Assembly: GCA_027459825.1 (NCBI GenBank)
Contig: DAIDGT010000007.1
Span: 1-47,473, forward strand
DNA length: 47,473 bases
Reading direction: 5' to 3'
From: a bacterium
GTDB taxonomy: Bacteria; Patescibacteriota; Dojkabacteria; JAKAPS01; JAJZLI01
Shown here one piece after another: positions 1 to 9,090 of this stretch. Below the pieces are notes generated by a model. That model did no database searches. It was not told where the DNA came from and was given only the letters and a program-made list of their open reading frames with translations. Each line of letters begins with the position of its first letter. Position 1 is the first letter of the stretch. A program made the position numbers and the translations under genes.

Positions 1-2
1 TT

Positions 3-122
3 AAGGTTAAAGATATTGATAAACTTAATAGTATATTAAAAGAAGGAGTAATAAAGTATAATAATTACAGACAACATTATTCTTTAGGAGGTAAAACTTC
101 CACTGAAGTATTAAATGCTTAA
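3..122 (+). pseudogene. 3' end of an IS481-like transposase (rve C-terminus), cut by the window start
   Basis: Frame reads KVKDIDKLNSILKEGVIKYNNYRQHYSLGGKTSTEVLNA*, closely matching VKDLDKLNSILKEGVRKYNNYRPHHSLGGKTPIEVWNA in the transposase at 18694-19062. Confidence 0.85.
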
Positions 123-146
123 TGAAATAGTGTATTTTAACATAAT

Positions 147-166
147 TAGTGCAAAAATTGCTGACA
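147..166. repeat. IS terminal inverted repeat (right end)
   Basis: TAGTGCAAAAATTGCTGACA; the reverse complement of TGTCAGCTATTTTTGCACTA at 18677-18696 differs at one position. Confidence 0.75.
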
Positions 167-375
167 CTTCTTTAGATATAGTGGGCTGATGATTTGGAAT
201 TGGAATTTATCGACGAATAGTTCATTTACCTTTACCTCTAATGGCAGTGATGGATATGATTGGGAAGGTGTAAGAACTCTTTTAAAAGGTTTTTAATAAC
301 TACAGTAAAACATAAACTAGATTCGTGAGTATATTTATTAATTATATTATGGTGGTGATATTGTAATGATATTAT

Positions 376-870
376 TTATAATATTCTATCCACTTTTACT
401 TTTATTTTATTATGAATACAGAATATGTTTTTCTCAGATGTATCATACATGAAGTAAACTTCATTTATATGATCAAATTTGTACGATTGTACTGTATTTA
501 TAATTCTTTTATATGTTTCAAGATATATAGTTGTTAGGTATGGATATGTATTGACTAATAAAAGGATTTTCTTTATTTTATAATTGTTTTCTTGTAATTC
601 TTTCCCTAGTTGTTTATCTGCTTTAATTAGTGAATCTTTAATTGTGGGCAAATTTTTTTGATGAAATAACTTATTATTGGTTATTTGTTTGAGTTCTAAT
701 GCTAGATTAATCTCTTGGAAATGAAAATCATAGAAACCCTCTCGTTCAATTTTTGATTTTTTAAAATTTATTTTTTCTACTATGTGTTTTGGGTAGCAGT
801 AGTATAGAAACTTTTCTGCATCGTGAATTTCGTTATTTAGTTTATCTTTTTCCGCTTCTTCTTTAAGCAT
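376..870 (-). CDS. Hypothetical protein; possible PD-(D/E)XK-type nuclease fold
   Basis: 164-aa ORF downstream of Vsr on the same strand; GFYDFHFQEINLALELKQ resembles a D...ExK core. Confidence 0.45.
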   Translation of the reverse strand: MLKEEAEKDKLNNEIHDAEKFLYYCYPKHIVEKINFKKSKIEREGFYDFHFQEINLALELKQITNNKLFHQKNLPTIKDSLIKADKQLGKELQENNYKIKKILLLVNTYPYLTTIYLETYKRIINTVQSYKFDHINEVYFMYDTSEKNIFCIHNKIKVKVDRIL

Positions 871-1186
871 TGATAATAGTTGGGATCTATTAACGCTATC
901 TGTGATAGATAATTTATTTAATATAATTTCTTATCTTGGATTGACTTCCATATGCATAACACAATAACTGTATAAATAGTAACATTTTGTTATGTATTTG
1001 TAAATAATATGTTATGTAAATGGGGAGAATTTTACATTGCTCTCTTGTGGTATAACAATATTTTTATAGTCATTTTTTAGTTTTTTATAATATTAAGATC
1101 AGAATATGGAAAAATCTTTTGAGTTTTAGCATTATAAAACCTATTGTTGCAATGCTAAAGGCATTTGTATATTTTGGAGATTATTC

Positions 1187-1612
1187 TTATGAGACAGTGG
1201 CTATTTTGAAATAAGTTTGGTGGATATCTGAAATTATTTTTTTTATTTTATTTTTGTTTTTTATGTCATGTTCCCAGATTCTTATTATTTTCCAGTTAGC
1301 TTTTTTATAATAAAGATTTACAATTTTATCTCTTTTTTTATTTCTTGAGATTTTTGTTTCCCAGTAATTTGTGTTAGAAGATGGCATTCTGAGATGCTTT
1401 AAACATCCATGCCAAAAGCATGAATCGATAAAAATAACAGTTTTGTTTTTCTTGATTATGATATCTGGTTTTCCAAAATAGTTATTATTATTTTTTCTAT
1501 ATCTTATTCCTGCATTCCAAAGAAGTTGTCTGGCAGATTTTTCCAATTTTGTTTCTGCTCTCTTTACTTTTCTCATTATGTTGCTTCTGACAGTTTTACT
1601 TATTGTGTCCAT
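1187..1612 (-). CDS. vsr: Very short patch repair endonuclease (Vsr family)
   Basis: MDTISKTVRSNIMRKVKRAETKLEKSARQLLWNAGIRYRKN...GKPDIIIKKNKTVIFIDSCFWHGCLKH is characteristic of Vsr. Confidence 0.93.
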   Translation of the reverse strand: MDTISKTVRSNIMRKVKRAETKLEKSARQLLWNAGIRYRKNNNNYFGKPDIIIKKNKTVIFIDSCFWHGCLKHLRMPSSNTNYWETKISRNKKRDKIVNLYYKKANWKIIRIWEHDIKNKNKIKKIISDIHQTYFKIATVS

Positions 1613-2372
1613 TTAAGGTGGAATTTACTATTTCTGCTGGGTTTATTTTGAATTGCAACATGTTGGCGGTGGGTCTACCATTATCGCCTCCTTTTCGTTG
1701 GACTCCAATTTTACCAATTTTAAGGCCTGTTTGATTTGTTATTCTAACTTCTCCATTTCCATAAAAGTTCATGACTATTGACATTGGCAACAAAGACCAA
1801 ATGTTTGTTTCTTTTATATAAATTAACATCCATGTTGCAGATAGCGCATCTCTTCCTTTAAATATGTCATTTACCACCATAATTTTATTTTCTTTAAAGA
1901 ATTTGACAATTTTGTATCTCATTTTTTCGTCCATTTCATTTAATGACATTCTTCTTGAATCTTTTAATCCAGGTTTGGTGGGGGTTATTTCTCCAGTGAA
2001 TAATTTTAGAGCATTAGAAACGTCTTTTGGCATATCCCAAAGTTCACTATACTTATCTACCCACCTTTTATCTATTTGATTAAAGCCTTTAAGGTTTGTG
2101 ACTAATTTTATGGATATGTTTTCCGCCATGATTGTTTCTTTAAGATAGATGGTGATTTTAACCTGCACATCTGTTTTATATGAATTAGTTATTCTGACAG
2201 CGGTAACCTTTTTTATCTTCTCCAAGCGATAATGCATTATTTCTAACCAATGGCTAGCATCTTTATCTTTCTTCCAATCATTAAATTTCCTTGCCACGTC
2301 ATCTTCGTTTCTGAAACCATTTTTAGCTGTTGAGGAACCTTTTTTTATTAATTTTTCTATATTATTAGACAT
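1596..2372 (-). CDS. Type II restriction endonuclease (possibly HpaII-like)
   Basis: Lies between the m5C methyltransferase and vsr; C-terminal GKIGVQRKGGDNGRPTANMLQFKINPAEI motif typical of some type II REases. Confidence 0.7.
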   Translation of the reverse strand: MSNNIEKLIKKGSSTAKNGFRNEDDVARKFNDWKKDKDASHWLEIMHYRLEKIKKVTAVRITNSYKTDVQVKITIYLKETIMAENISIKLVTNLKGFNQIDKRWVDKYSELWDMPKDVSNALKLFTGEITPTKPGLKDSRRMSLNEMDEKMRYKIVKFFKENKIMVVNDIFKGRDALSATWMLIYIKETNIWSLLPMSIVMNFYGNGEVRITNQTGLKIGKIGVQRKGGDNGRPTANMLQFKINPAEIVNSTLNGHNK

Positions 2373-2373
2373 T

Positions 2374-3435
2374 TTATATTTCTAAACTTAATTGTTGAGT
2401 TGGAAGAATTATGTTTTTTGTGAAATGAGCTTTGTTTCTAGAGATTAAATTTGGATATGTTTTAATAACATTTTTAAAAATCGCTTTTAGCACAGGCACT
2501 GAAACGCTGTCTCCGAATTGTTTATATGCGATGTTTCTGTTAGGATGGATTATAAAGTTTTCTGGAAAGCCTTGTAGTCTTGCGCATTCTCTTGGAGTTA
2601 GCTTTCTAACTTTTCCATTGACTAGATATGCTCCTGTTTTGCTAGCTGCTCCTCCTCCATATGCGGAGAGAGTTATGCCTGAAGCGTGTATAGAATATAT
2701 TCTTTCTCCTTGTCCCCCCTTGTTTATTGTTCCTATTTGCAAAGGACTTCTTGGGTCAGTGACATTTTTTTTGTTTTCGTAAATATTTATATCTTTTCGA
2801 TTGATATAACATTTGGGATCTACTGATTCTTCTGGCTCAAGAATTTCTTCTATTGTTTTGAATATTCTGATTGGAGCTGGAAAAATAAAGTCTTTCACCT
2901 CTAAATCTTTTCTAAAAGCTATTATATAAACTCTTTCTCTTGCTTGGGGGAGATTATAATCGCTAGATCTAAGAATTTTCATAAAAGACGAGTAGCCTAT
3001 TTCTTTGAGTGTATTTTTTATTACAGTGATTGTATTGCCTTTATTGTGTTTCAATAAATTCTTGACATTTTCTAAGAATAAGATTTTAGGTTGATGGTAT
3101 TTTGCGATTCGGGCTATATCTTTAAATAAGGTGCCTCTTGTGTCATTGAATCCTAATCTTTTTCCTGAAATGCTAAAGGCTTGGCATGGAAAGCCTGCGC
3201 ATAAAACGTCATGGTGAGGAATTCTTTGTTCATTGATTTTTGTTATATCTCCGTGAGGAGTTTCCCAAAAATTAGTTACATATGTTTCTTGTGAATTTTT
3301 GTCCCATTCTGAGCTAAAAACGCATGTTCCTCCAAAATTTTCTAAAGCTATCCTAAACCCGCCTATTCCGGCAAAAAGATCTATAAAGGTAAATTTAGAG
3401 AAATTTTTATTTGTTTTATTTCCCTTTATTTCCAT
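2374..3435 (-). CDS. DNA (cytosine-5-)-methyltransferase
   Basis: FIDLFAGIGGFRIALE, GFPCQAFSISG, ENVKNLL, QARERVYIIAF and C-terminal LTPRECARLQGFPENF motifs. Confidence 0.97.
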   Translation of the reverse strand: MEIKGNKTNKNFSKFTFIDLFAGIGGFRIALENFGGTCVFSSEWDKNSQETYVTNFWETPHGDITKINEQRIPHHDVLCAGFPCQAFSISGKRLGFNDTRGTLFKDIARIAKYHQPKILFLENVKNLLKHNKGNTITVIKNTLKEIGYSSFMKILRSSDYNLPQARERVYIIAFRKDLEVKDFIFPAPIRIFKTIEEILEPEESVDPKCYINRKDINIYENKKNVTDPRSPLQIGTINKGGQGERIYSIHASGITLSAYGGGAASKTGAYLVNGKVRKLTPRECARLQGFPENFIIHPNRNIAYKQFGDSVSVPVLKAIFKNVIKTYPNLISRNKAHFTKNIILPTQQLSLEI

Positions 3436-3595
3436 AATTCTAGTATATCAAATTTTCAGTTCAATATGTTTTTGTCTACAGAAGATAAAATTAAACAAAA
3501 TATAATAAATGCTTTTAGAGAAATTCCATTTGTCGATTATTTGTTTGATTTGTTATACTCTCTTGGATAATAATTTTAGTTGTGAATATAAATGA

Positions 3596-4291
3596 ATGAT
3601 TAATAAGGTTATATCATATTTAGAAGAGACAAAGTATATTGATAATAACAGTATAGATATTATTAAGTCTTGGTTGAGTAAGAATATGGTTATTGCATAT
3701 GCCATTGAGGGATATATTCGTTCTCATGATCTTACTAAAGTAGAAACCGGCCTAACAAGGCATTACATAATAGATGACTATGCTTTCTCTCATTTTTTAT
3801 TGTTAATAGATACTCTTGCCAAAAGTTTAAGTAAATTTAATTCAAATGGTTCTAGTAACAGAGATAGGTATACACAATTTGTTGAAAAAGCTATTGATGG
3901 TGAAAATTTGGAAGCAATGTGTGATCCTATAACAGTTGATGGGTTTCACTGTTATTGTATTGATTGGGATAGTATAATTCCTCTAAAATCTCGTGGTTGT
4001 AATGGTATAAACAATTGGGATCCTCGAAGTACTTCCCTAGATAATGAGTTTACAAAGAAATGTAAATATAACCGTATGACAAATATGAAGAAATCATTTT
4101 CAAATTTACTGTACCAAATACGATGTACTTTTGTACATGATTCAGTACTTGCCTCTTCAAGTATGGGAATAATAATATATAAGAACAGTTATATTCATTA
4201 TCATTTTGGAGATAATTTCCAGAAATTCTCATTAGGGTTATTAGAAGAATTAATTTTTAAGTATTTTTTTAACCAAGTTATAAAACATTAA
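3596..4291 (+). CDS. Hypothetical protein with a HEPN-like RxxxxH motif
   Basis: 231-aa ORF; NLLYQIRCTFVHDS near the C-terminus fits Rx4H. Confidence 0.6.
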   Translation: MINKVISYLEETKYIDNNSIDIIKSWLSKNMVIAYAIEGYIRSHDLTKVETGLTRHYIIDDYAFSHFLLLIDTLAKSLSKFNSNGSSNRDRYTQFVEKAIDGENLEAMCDPITVDGFHCYCIDWDSIIPLKSRGCNGINNWDPRSTSLDNEFTKKCKYNRMTNMKKSFSNLLYQIRCTFVHDSVLASSSMGIIIYKNSYIHYHFGDNFQKFSLGLLEELIFKYFFNQVIKH

Positions 4292-4369
4292 CTAGAATTT
4301 TTATGCAACAAGATTATGCCTCTTATATGAGGAACAAATTTTAAATAATATTTCTTTGAGTAAAACTTT

Positions 4370-4402
4370 AAAAAAGGCCAATTAAGGTTGGCCAATTTTG
4401 TG
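4370..4402 (+). terminator. Rho-independent terminator-like hairpin
   Basis: AAAAAGGCCAATTAAGGTTGGCCAATTTT: 6-bp perfect stem GGCCAA/TTGGCC followed by a T-rich stretch, downstream of the 3596-4291 ORF. Confidence 0.65.
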
Positions 4403-4519
4403 CTTTTGTAAATATTGATTTATACCTTTAGTACAATATAAATGATAATTTGTATTTTCTTAAAACGGAAAACACTAGTATATCCTTTATATATATAATA
4501 TACTCCCATAAGAGGAAAT

Positions 4520-4540
4520 GACGTCTTTTCTAAAGACGTC
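4520..4540 (+). promoter_or_regulatory. Perfect hairpin in the leader of the TraG-like gene
   Basis: GACGTCTTT-TCT-AAAGACGTC, 9-bp perfect inverted repeat with 3-nt loop, 13 nt upstream of the ATG at 4554. Confidence 0.6.
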
Positions 4541-4553
4541 TATAACCTGATGT

Positions 4554-7139
4554 ATGTTAAATTCTGTATTGTATATAATTCTAAATTTTAATTTATTAAA
4601 TCTTCTGCCTTTATTTTTTTCTTTTCTTGCTATATACGCCATATATGACATAGTTCGTTATTTTTATTTAAAGAGGTCGTATTTACATAGAAAAAGTGTA
4701 TTTTTAGAGATAATAGCTCCTAAGGTGTCATTAGTATCGTCTGTTGCCACGGATGAATTGTTTACTATGTTGCACGCTATAGGGTCGCAGGATAGAAGTA
4801 AATTTAGTTTTTTGAAATTTGCTCCCAAGGTTATATATTCATTTGAGATGGTATCCACCAGGAAGGGAGGTATTAGATATATAGCTCAAGTTGGTGAGGA
4901 TAAGGAGGATTTAGTAAGAAATATTTTTGTATCTTACATGCCTGGTGTGAAAATTAATAAGATTGAAGATCCTCTGACGAAAGATTTAGAGGGTAGTTAT
5001 AGTTTTGCTGAGATGGGTTTAAAGAATGATTTTTCATTTCCTCTTGATATTAAGACAGATTTTAGCAAGCATGATCCGATATCATATATTACGGGTCATA
5101 TGGCAAAGATAAAGAATAATGAGGAGATTGTATTTGTTCAGCTTATATTATCTCCTGTGTTTGAAAGGACGCGTGGATATATTTCAAGGAAGATAAGAAG
5201 GGTAAGAAATAAGGCTATAAATAGTGAAAGAATTCCTGAGGTATTTACGTCAAGGCCTATCAGTTATATTTATTATTTTCTTTTCTATCTCCCAATTGAG
5301 ATTACTCTTTGGTTACTATTTTGGGTTTTGAATATGTTATTTCTTCCTTTTACATTTGTATTATATGTTGTAACGATAGGTCATTCGAGGATATTTTTAT
5401 TAAATTCTCATAAAAAAGTTAGGTTATCTGATTTGAATGGGAGGGTATATCGTGATATTACGGAAAAATTGAATAAGGAGTTATTTGAAGTTAGTTTGAG
5501 ATTTTATGTTAAGTGTGCTGACATGAAGGAAACGGAGTCTCGTATGAAAGGTTTAGTTTCCTCTCTTGCGACATTTTCAAATGAGCAGTATCAGTCTTTT
5601 GTGTTAAAAGGAATGGGCAGGAGGGGTTTATTAGATATGAAAAATAGGCTTTTATCATTTGGCATAAACCCTGTGCTTTCGGTATCGGAAATTTCCAGTT
5701 TATATCATTTTCCGTATACGCTGACGACTAAAACTGAGGATATTGTGAAGAGCAAATCAAAAGATTTGCCATTAGATTTAAGTGTAAAGAATGAGGATAA
5801 TTTTGACAACGCGTTTGCTATGGGAAGCGACGGGAATAAGGTGGGATTGACAAGAGAGGAGAGGGCGCGTCATGTATACATATTAGGAGCGACGGGAACG
5901 GGTAAGAGCACATTGCTTTTGAATATGATAATGCATGATATTGTGGAGGGGAAAGGTGTTTGCGTTATAGATCCTCATGGTGATTTAGCGGAGGATATTT
6001 TGAAGTATATTCCCAGGGAGAGGGTTCAGGATACGATTTATCTTAATCCGTCAGACATAGTTCATCCTGTAGGGATTAATTTGCTTGAGATTCCCAAGAC
6101 GTTGAATGAGGATGAAATGGCAAGGGAGAAGGATTTGATAGCATCTGGTATGATATCGCTTTTTTCCAGACTTTATCCACCAAGGTTTATGGGTCCTAGG
6201 ATGGAGAATATATTAAGAAATGCGGTTTTAACTGTTTTAGAACTTAAAGACCCCACGTTATTTTTACTACAGAGGATATTGATAGATTCAAAGTATAGAA
6301 AGGTGGTTATTGAAAATTTAAAAGATCCTGTATTAAAACTTTTTTGGACAAAGGAGTTTCAGGGACTGGGGTCATATCAGAAAGCTCAGGCGGTTTCTCC
6401 AATTACGAGTAAGATTGGAAGATTTATAACATCTCCTTATCTTAGGTATATTTTGGGTCAGGCTCATTCTACTATAGATTTTGATAAGGTTATAAATGAG
6501 GGGAAGGTTTTGATTTGTAATTTATCAAAAGGGAGAATTGGAGAGGATGTTTCTGCATTGATTGGAGGGATTGTGACTGCAAAATTTGAACTTAGCGCAT
6601 TTAGGAGGGTGGATATTTTGGAAGAAAAAAGAAAGGATTTTTATATTTTCATTGATGAGTTTCAGAATTTTGCAACGGAGAGTTTTGTTCAAATTTTATC
6701 GGAGGCGAGAAAGTATCATTTGTCTTTAACGCTAGCGCACCAGACAACCGCTCAAGTTGATGATAAAGATCTCTTGAGGGTTATTCTAGCTAATGTAGGA
6801 ACCCTGATAGGTTTTAGGACAGGAAGTGCTCAAGATGAAAATATATTGTTACCCTACTTTGCTCCGGAGGTTTCGACTTTGGATATTTCTAATCTTTCAA
6901 ACCATAAATTTTTCATAAAAATTAACGCGGTATCTCCAAAAGACACATTTTCTGGAGAGACTGTGATGTATAAAGGCAAGGGCAGTAATCTGAAAGATAT
7001 GATTATTAAGGAATCGTTGAGTAGATATACCATAAAGAGGGAGTCTGTTGAGGAGATGATTTCTGAGATTTTTGAAGATGTTCAATATAGGAAGAGAGTA
7101 ATTCCTCAAAAGGAGAGGGATACTATTCTTCCCAGGTAG
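4554..7139 (+). CDS. TraG/VirD4-like type IV coupling or HerA-like ATPase with N-terminal transmembrane region
   Basis: Walker A GATGTGKSTLL, VIDPHGDLAEDIL, FYIFIDEFQNFATESFVQILSEARKYHLSLTLAHQ. Confidence 0.88.
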   Translation: MLNSVLYIILNFNLLNLLPLFFSFLAIYAIYDIVRYFYLKRSYLHRKSVFLEIIAPKVSLVSSVATDELFTMLHAIGSQDRSKFSFLKFAPKVIYSFEMVSTRKGGIRYIAQVGEDKEDLVRNIFVSYMPGVKINKIEDPLTKDLEGSYSFAEMGLKNDFSFPLDIKTDFSKHDPISYITGHMAKIKNNEEIVFVQLILSPVFERTRGYISRKIRRVRNKAINSERIPEVFTSRPISYIYYFLFYLPIEITLWLLFWVLNMLFLPFTFVLYVVTIGHSRIFLLNSHKKVRLSDLNGRVYRDITEKLNKELFEVSLRFYVKCADMKETESRMKGLVSSLATFSNEQYQSFVLKGMGRRGLLDMKNRLLSFGINPVLSVSEISSLYHFPYTLTTKTEDIVKSKSKDLPLDLSVKNEDNFDNAFAMGSDGNKVGLTREERARHVYILGATGTGKSTLLLNMIMHDIVEGKGVCVIDPHGDLAEDILKYIPRERVQDTIYLNPSDIVHPVGINLLEIPKTLNEDEMAREKDLIASGMISLFSRLYPPRFMGPRMENILRNAVLTVLELKDPTLFLLQRILIDSKYRKVVIENLKDPVLKLFWTKEFQGLGSYQKAQAVSPITSKIGRFITSPYLRYILGQAHSTIDFDKVINEGKVLICNLSKGRIGEDVSALIGGIVTAKFELSAFRRVDILEEKRKDFYIFIDEFQNFATESFVQILSEARKYHLSLTLAHQTTAQVDDKDLLRVILANVGTLIGFRTGSAQDENILLPYFAPEVSTLDISNLSNHKFFIKINAVSPKDTFSGETVMYKGKGSNLKDMIIKESLSRYTIKRESVEEMISEIFEDVQYRKRVIPQKERDTILPR

Positions 7140-7145
7140 TTTTTT

Positions 7146-7946
7146 ATGAAAAATAGTTTAACAAAAAGACAAGTTGAGATATTGAATTTAATTTTCAAGT
7201 TTAGGTTTGTGTCGATTTTGCAGATACAGAGGTTGTTTTCTCACAAGTATAGCAGCAGGATAAATAAATGGATTTTATCTATGATGCAGGAGGGGTATAT
7301 AGGAAGGGTATACGATAGGTATGTTATGAAGGGGAGATTATCTTCTATTTTGTATCTTGATAAAAGGGGTATTGTATATATCAAGAATGAATATATGCTA
7401 AAAGGGAGCGGATATTTTAAGAAATTGTCAAGAGAGGAGAAGGTGTCGTTTGTAACAAAGGATCATTCTTTGAAGACTTTGGATATATATATTTTATTGC
7501 TTGAGTATGCAAATGAGCATGGGCATATTTTAAAGTATTTTTCTAAAGCGGAACTGTCTCAAATGAGTCTTTATAGAGATATAAAGGCAGATGGGTATTT
7601 TATATACGAGACGCATATTGGCAAGAGGGGTGTATTTTTAGAGATTGATCTTGAGAGTGAGTCAAGTAAGACATTTTTAAAAAAGATTAGAAAGTATATA
7701 GATTTCTATTTTACTTTTAAATGGAGTGTTTCCGCTGAGGATATTTTTCCTATAGTTTGTATAATTTGTGTTACACACGCGAGAAAGGTTTTTTTATTAA
7801 ATGAGATTGAGAAAATAATGAGATTGTATGTAGATTTGCTTATTATATTTAAGATTGTCACGTTTAAGGACATTCAGGAAAAGGGTTTTATGTCAGAGAT
7901 TTGGTTAGAGCCGTTTATGTCTAATAGCAAGGTATTTCCTGTATAG
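7146..7946 (+). CDS. Replication-relaxation family protein
   Basis: MKNSLTKRQVEILNLIFKFRFVSILQIQRLF...SSILYLDKRG winged-helix start; 6 bp after the TraG-like gene. Confidence 0.75.
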   Translation: MKNSLTKRQVEILNLIFKFRFVSILQIQRLFSHKYSSRINKWILSMMQEGYIGRVYDRYVMKGRLSSILYLDKRGIVYIKNEYMLKGSGYFKKLSREEKVSFVTKDHSLKTLDIYILLLEYANEHGHILKYFSKAELSQMSLYRDIKADGYFIYETHIGKRGVFLEIDLESESSKTFLKKIRKYIDFYFTFKWSVSAEDIFPIVCIICVTHARKVFLLNEIEKIMRLYVDLLIIFKIVTFKDIQEKGFMSEIWLEPFMSNSKVFPV

Positions 7947-7949
7947 GCA

Positions 7950-8052
7950 TTGCATTATTGTAACTCAGAATGGTGCAGTTTATACATTTGGAGATGCTCA
8001 ATATTTGGTGAGTATTGCAAGTGATGGTGTTGTGCCTGTAGCTATAGAATAA
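7950..8052 (+). pseudogene. Orphan C-terminal coding remnant
   Basis: Frame reads ..RHCIIVTQNGAVYTFGDAQYLVSIASDGVVPVAIE*; no start of its own, offset from the preceding CDS. Confidence 0.4.
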
Positions 8053-8159
8053 AGAAGATAAAGAGATTATCTCGTAGTAGATCGTACAGCTGATTGGAGG
8101 AGTTATAAAGGTAAAGTATTTCCAGGTTTTAACATAGGATGGTGTTCTTTTTTTATAAT

Positions 8160-8468
8160 TTAGTCGATAATTATATATACTTTCCCCTCTATTATTTCAT
8201 TTTTGTATATTTTTATTGGGGATGTTGCAGGTAGAGCTAATACTTTACCTGTTTCAAGATCATACTTTGCTCCATGATGTATACACGTGACTGTATTTTC
8301 ATCATATTCTCCATCTTCTAGGGGAAAATGTTCATGTGAGCATACATTAATAAATGTGTAAATTCTTTTGTTTGTCCTATATACCACAATATCTTGTCCG
8401 ATAGCATTTATTGCTGTTGCCTTATGTATTGGAAAATCTTCAATCTTGCCTATGTATTCTCTATTCAT
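8160..8468 (-). CDS. Rieske [2Fe-2S] ferredoxin
   Basis: CSH(x16)CIHH Rieske ligands; 4-bp overlap with the sufD-like gene. Confidence 0.88.
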   Translation of the reverse strand: MNREYIGKIEDFPIHKATAINAIGQDIVVYRTNKRIYTFINVCSHEHFPLEDGEYDENTVTCIHHGAKYDLETGKVLALPATSPIKIYKNEIIEGKVYIIID

Positions 8469-9088
8469 TGCATAAGTTTCAAAATATCTTGTGATATAAT
8501 CTCTCTGAAAGAAGAGTTATCTAAATCATCTAATTTTTCCTCAAGGAACCCTCTTGCTATTATATTCTCTGATATTTGCTTGTCAATTCCTCGTGACGTC
8601 ATATAAAAGATTTGGTTTTCGTCTATCTCTCCTAGTGATGAGCCATGCGAAGCTTTAACGTTATTTGGAATAATTTCAAGAGAAGGTATAACTTTTACTG
8701 TAGAATTTTCTCCTATCAATATACCTTTATCGTCAAAGTAATTGAAGGAGTTTTGAGCCCCTTCAATCATTTTTATGAGGCCTTTTACAAATGATTTATT
8801 GTTGTCATATATAATTTTACGAACTGACATTTTTGCATTTGTAAATTGTTTTTCATGTATTACTGAAATATCAACATTAGCATCTTGACCTGAAATTCCA
8901 ATTTGCATTATATATAATTCAAAATCTATATTTTCACTTGCGAGTTCAAATACCATTTTAATATCAATTTTTCCAGTATTATCAATAAGTAGTATATACT
9001 TGTATTGTCCTTCTTTTGACAGTATATATTTTTTATTAAAGTTTTGGGTTTTTAAATTTGATGTTTTTTTATATGTTAGTTTTTTCAT
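8465..9088 (-). CDS. sufD: Short SufD-like Fe-S assembly protein
   Basis: PSLEIIPNNVKASHGSSLGEIDENQIFYMTSRGIDKQISENIIARGFLEE is the SufB/SufD core; only 207 aa. Confidence 0.85.
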   Translation of the reverse strand: MKKLTYKKTSNLKTQNFNKKYILSKEGQYKYILLIDNTGKIDIKMVFELASENIDFELYIMQIGISGQDANVDISVIHEKQFTNAKMSVRKIIYDNNKSFVKGLIKMIEGAQNSFNYFDDKGILIGENSTVKVIPSLEIIPNNVKASHGSSLGEIDENQIFYMTSRGIDKQISENIIARGFLEEKLDDLDNSSFREIISQDILKLMQ

Positions 9089-9090
9089 TT

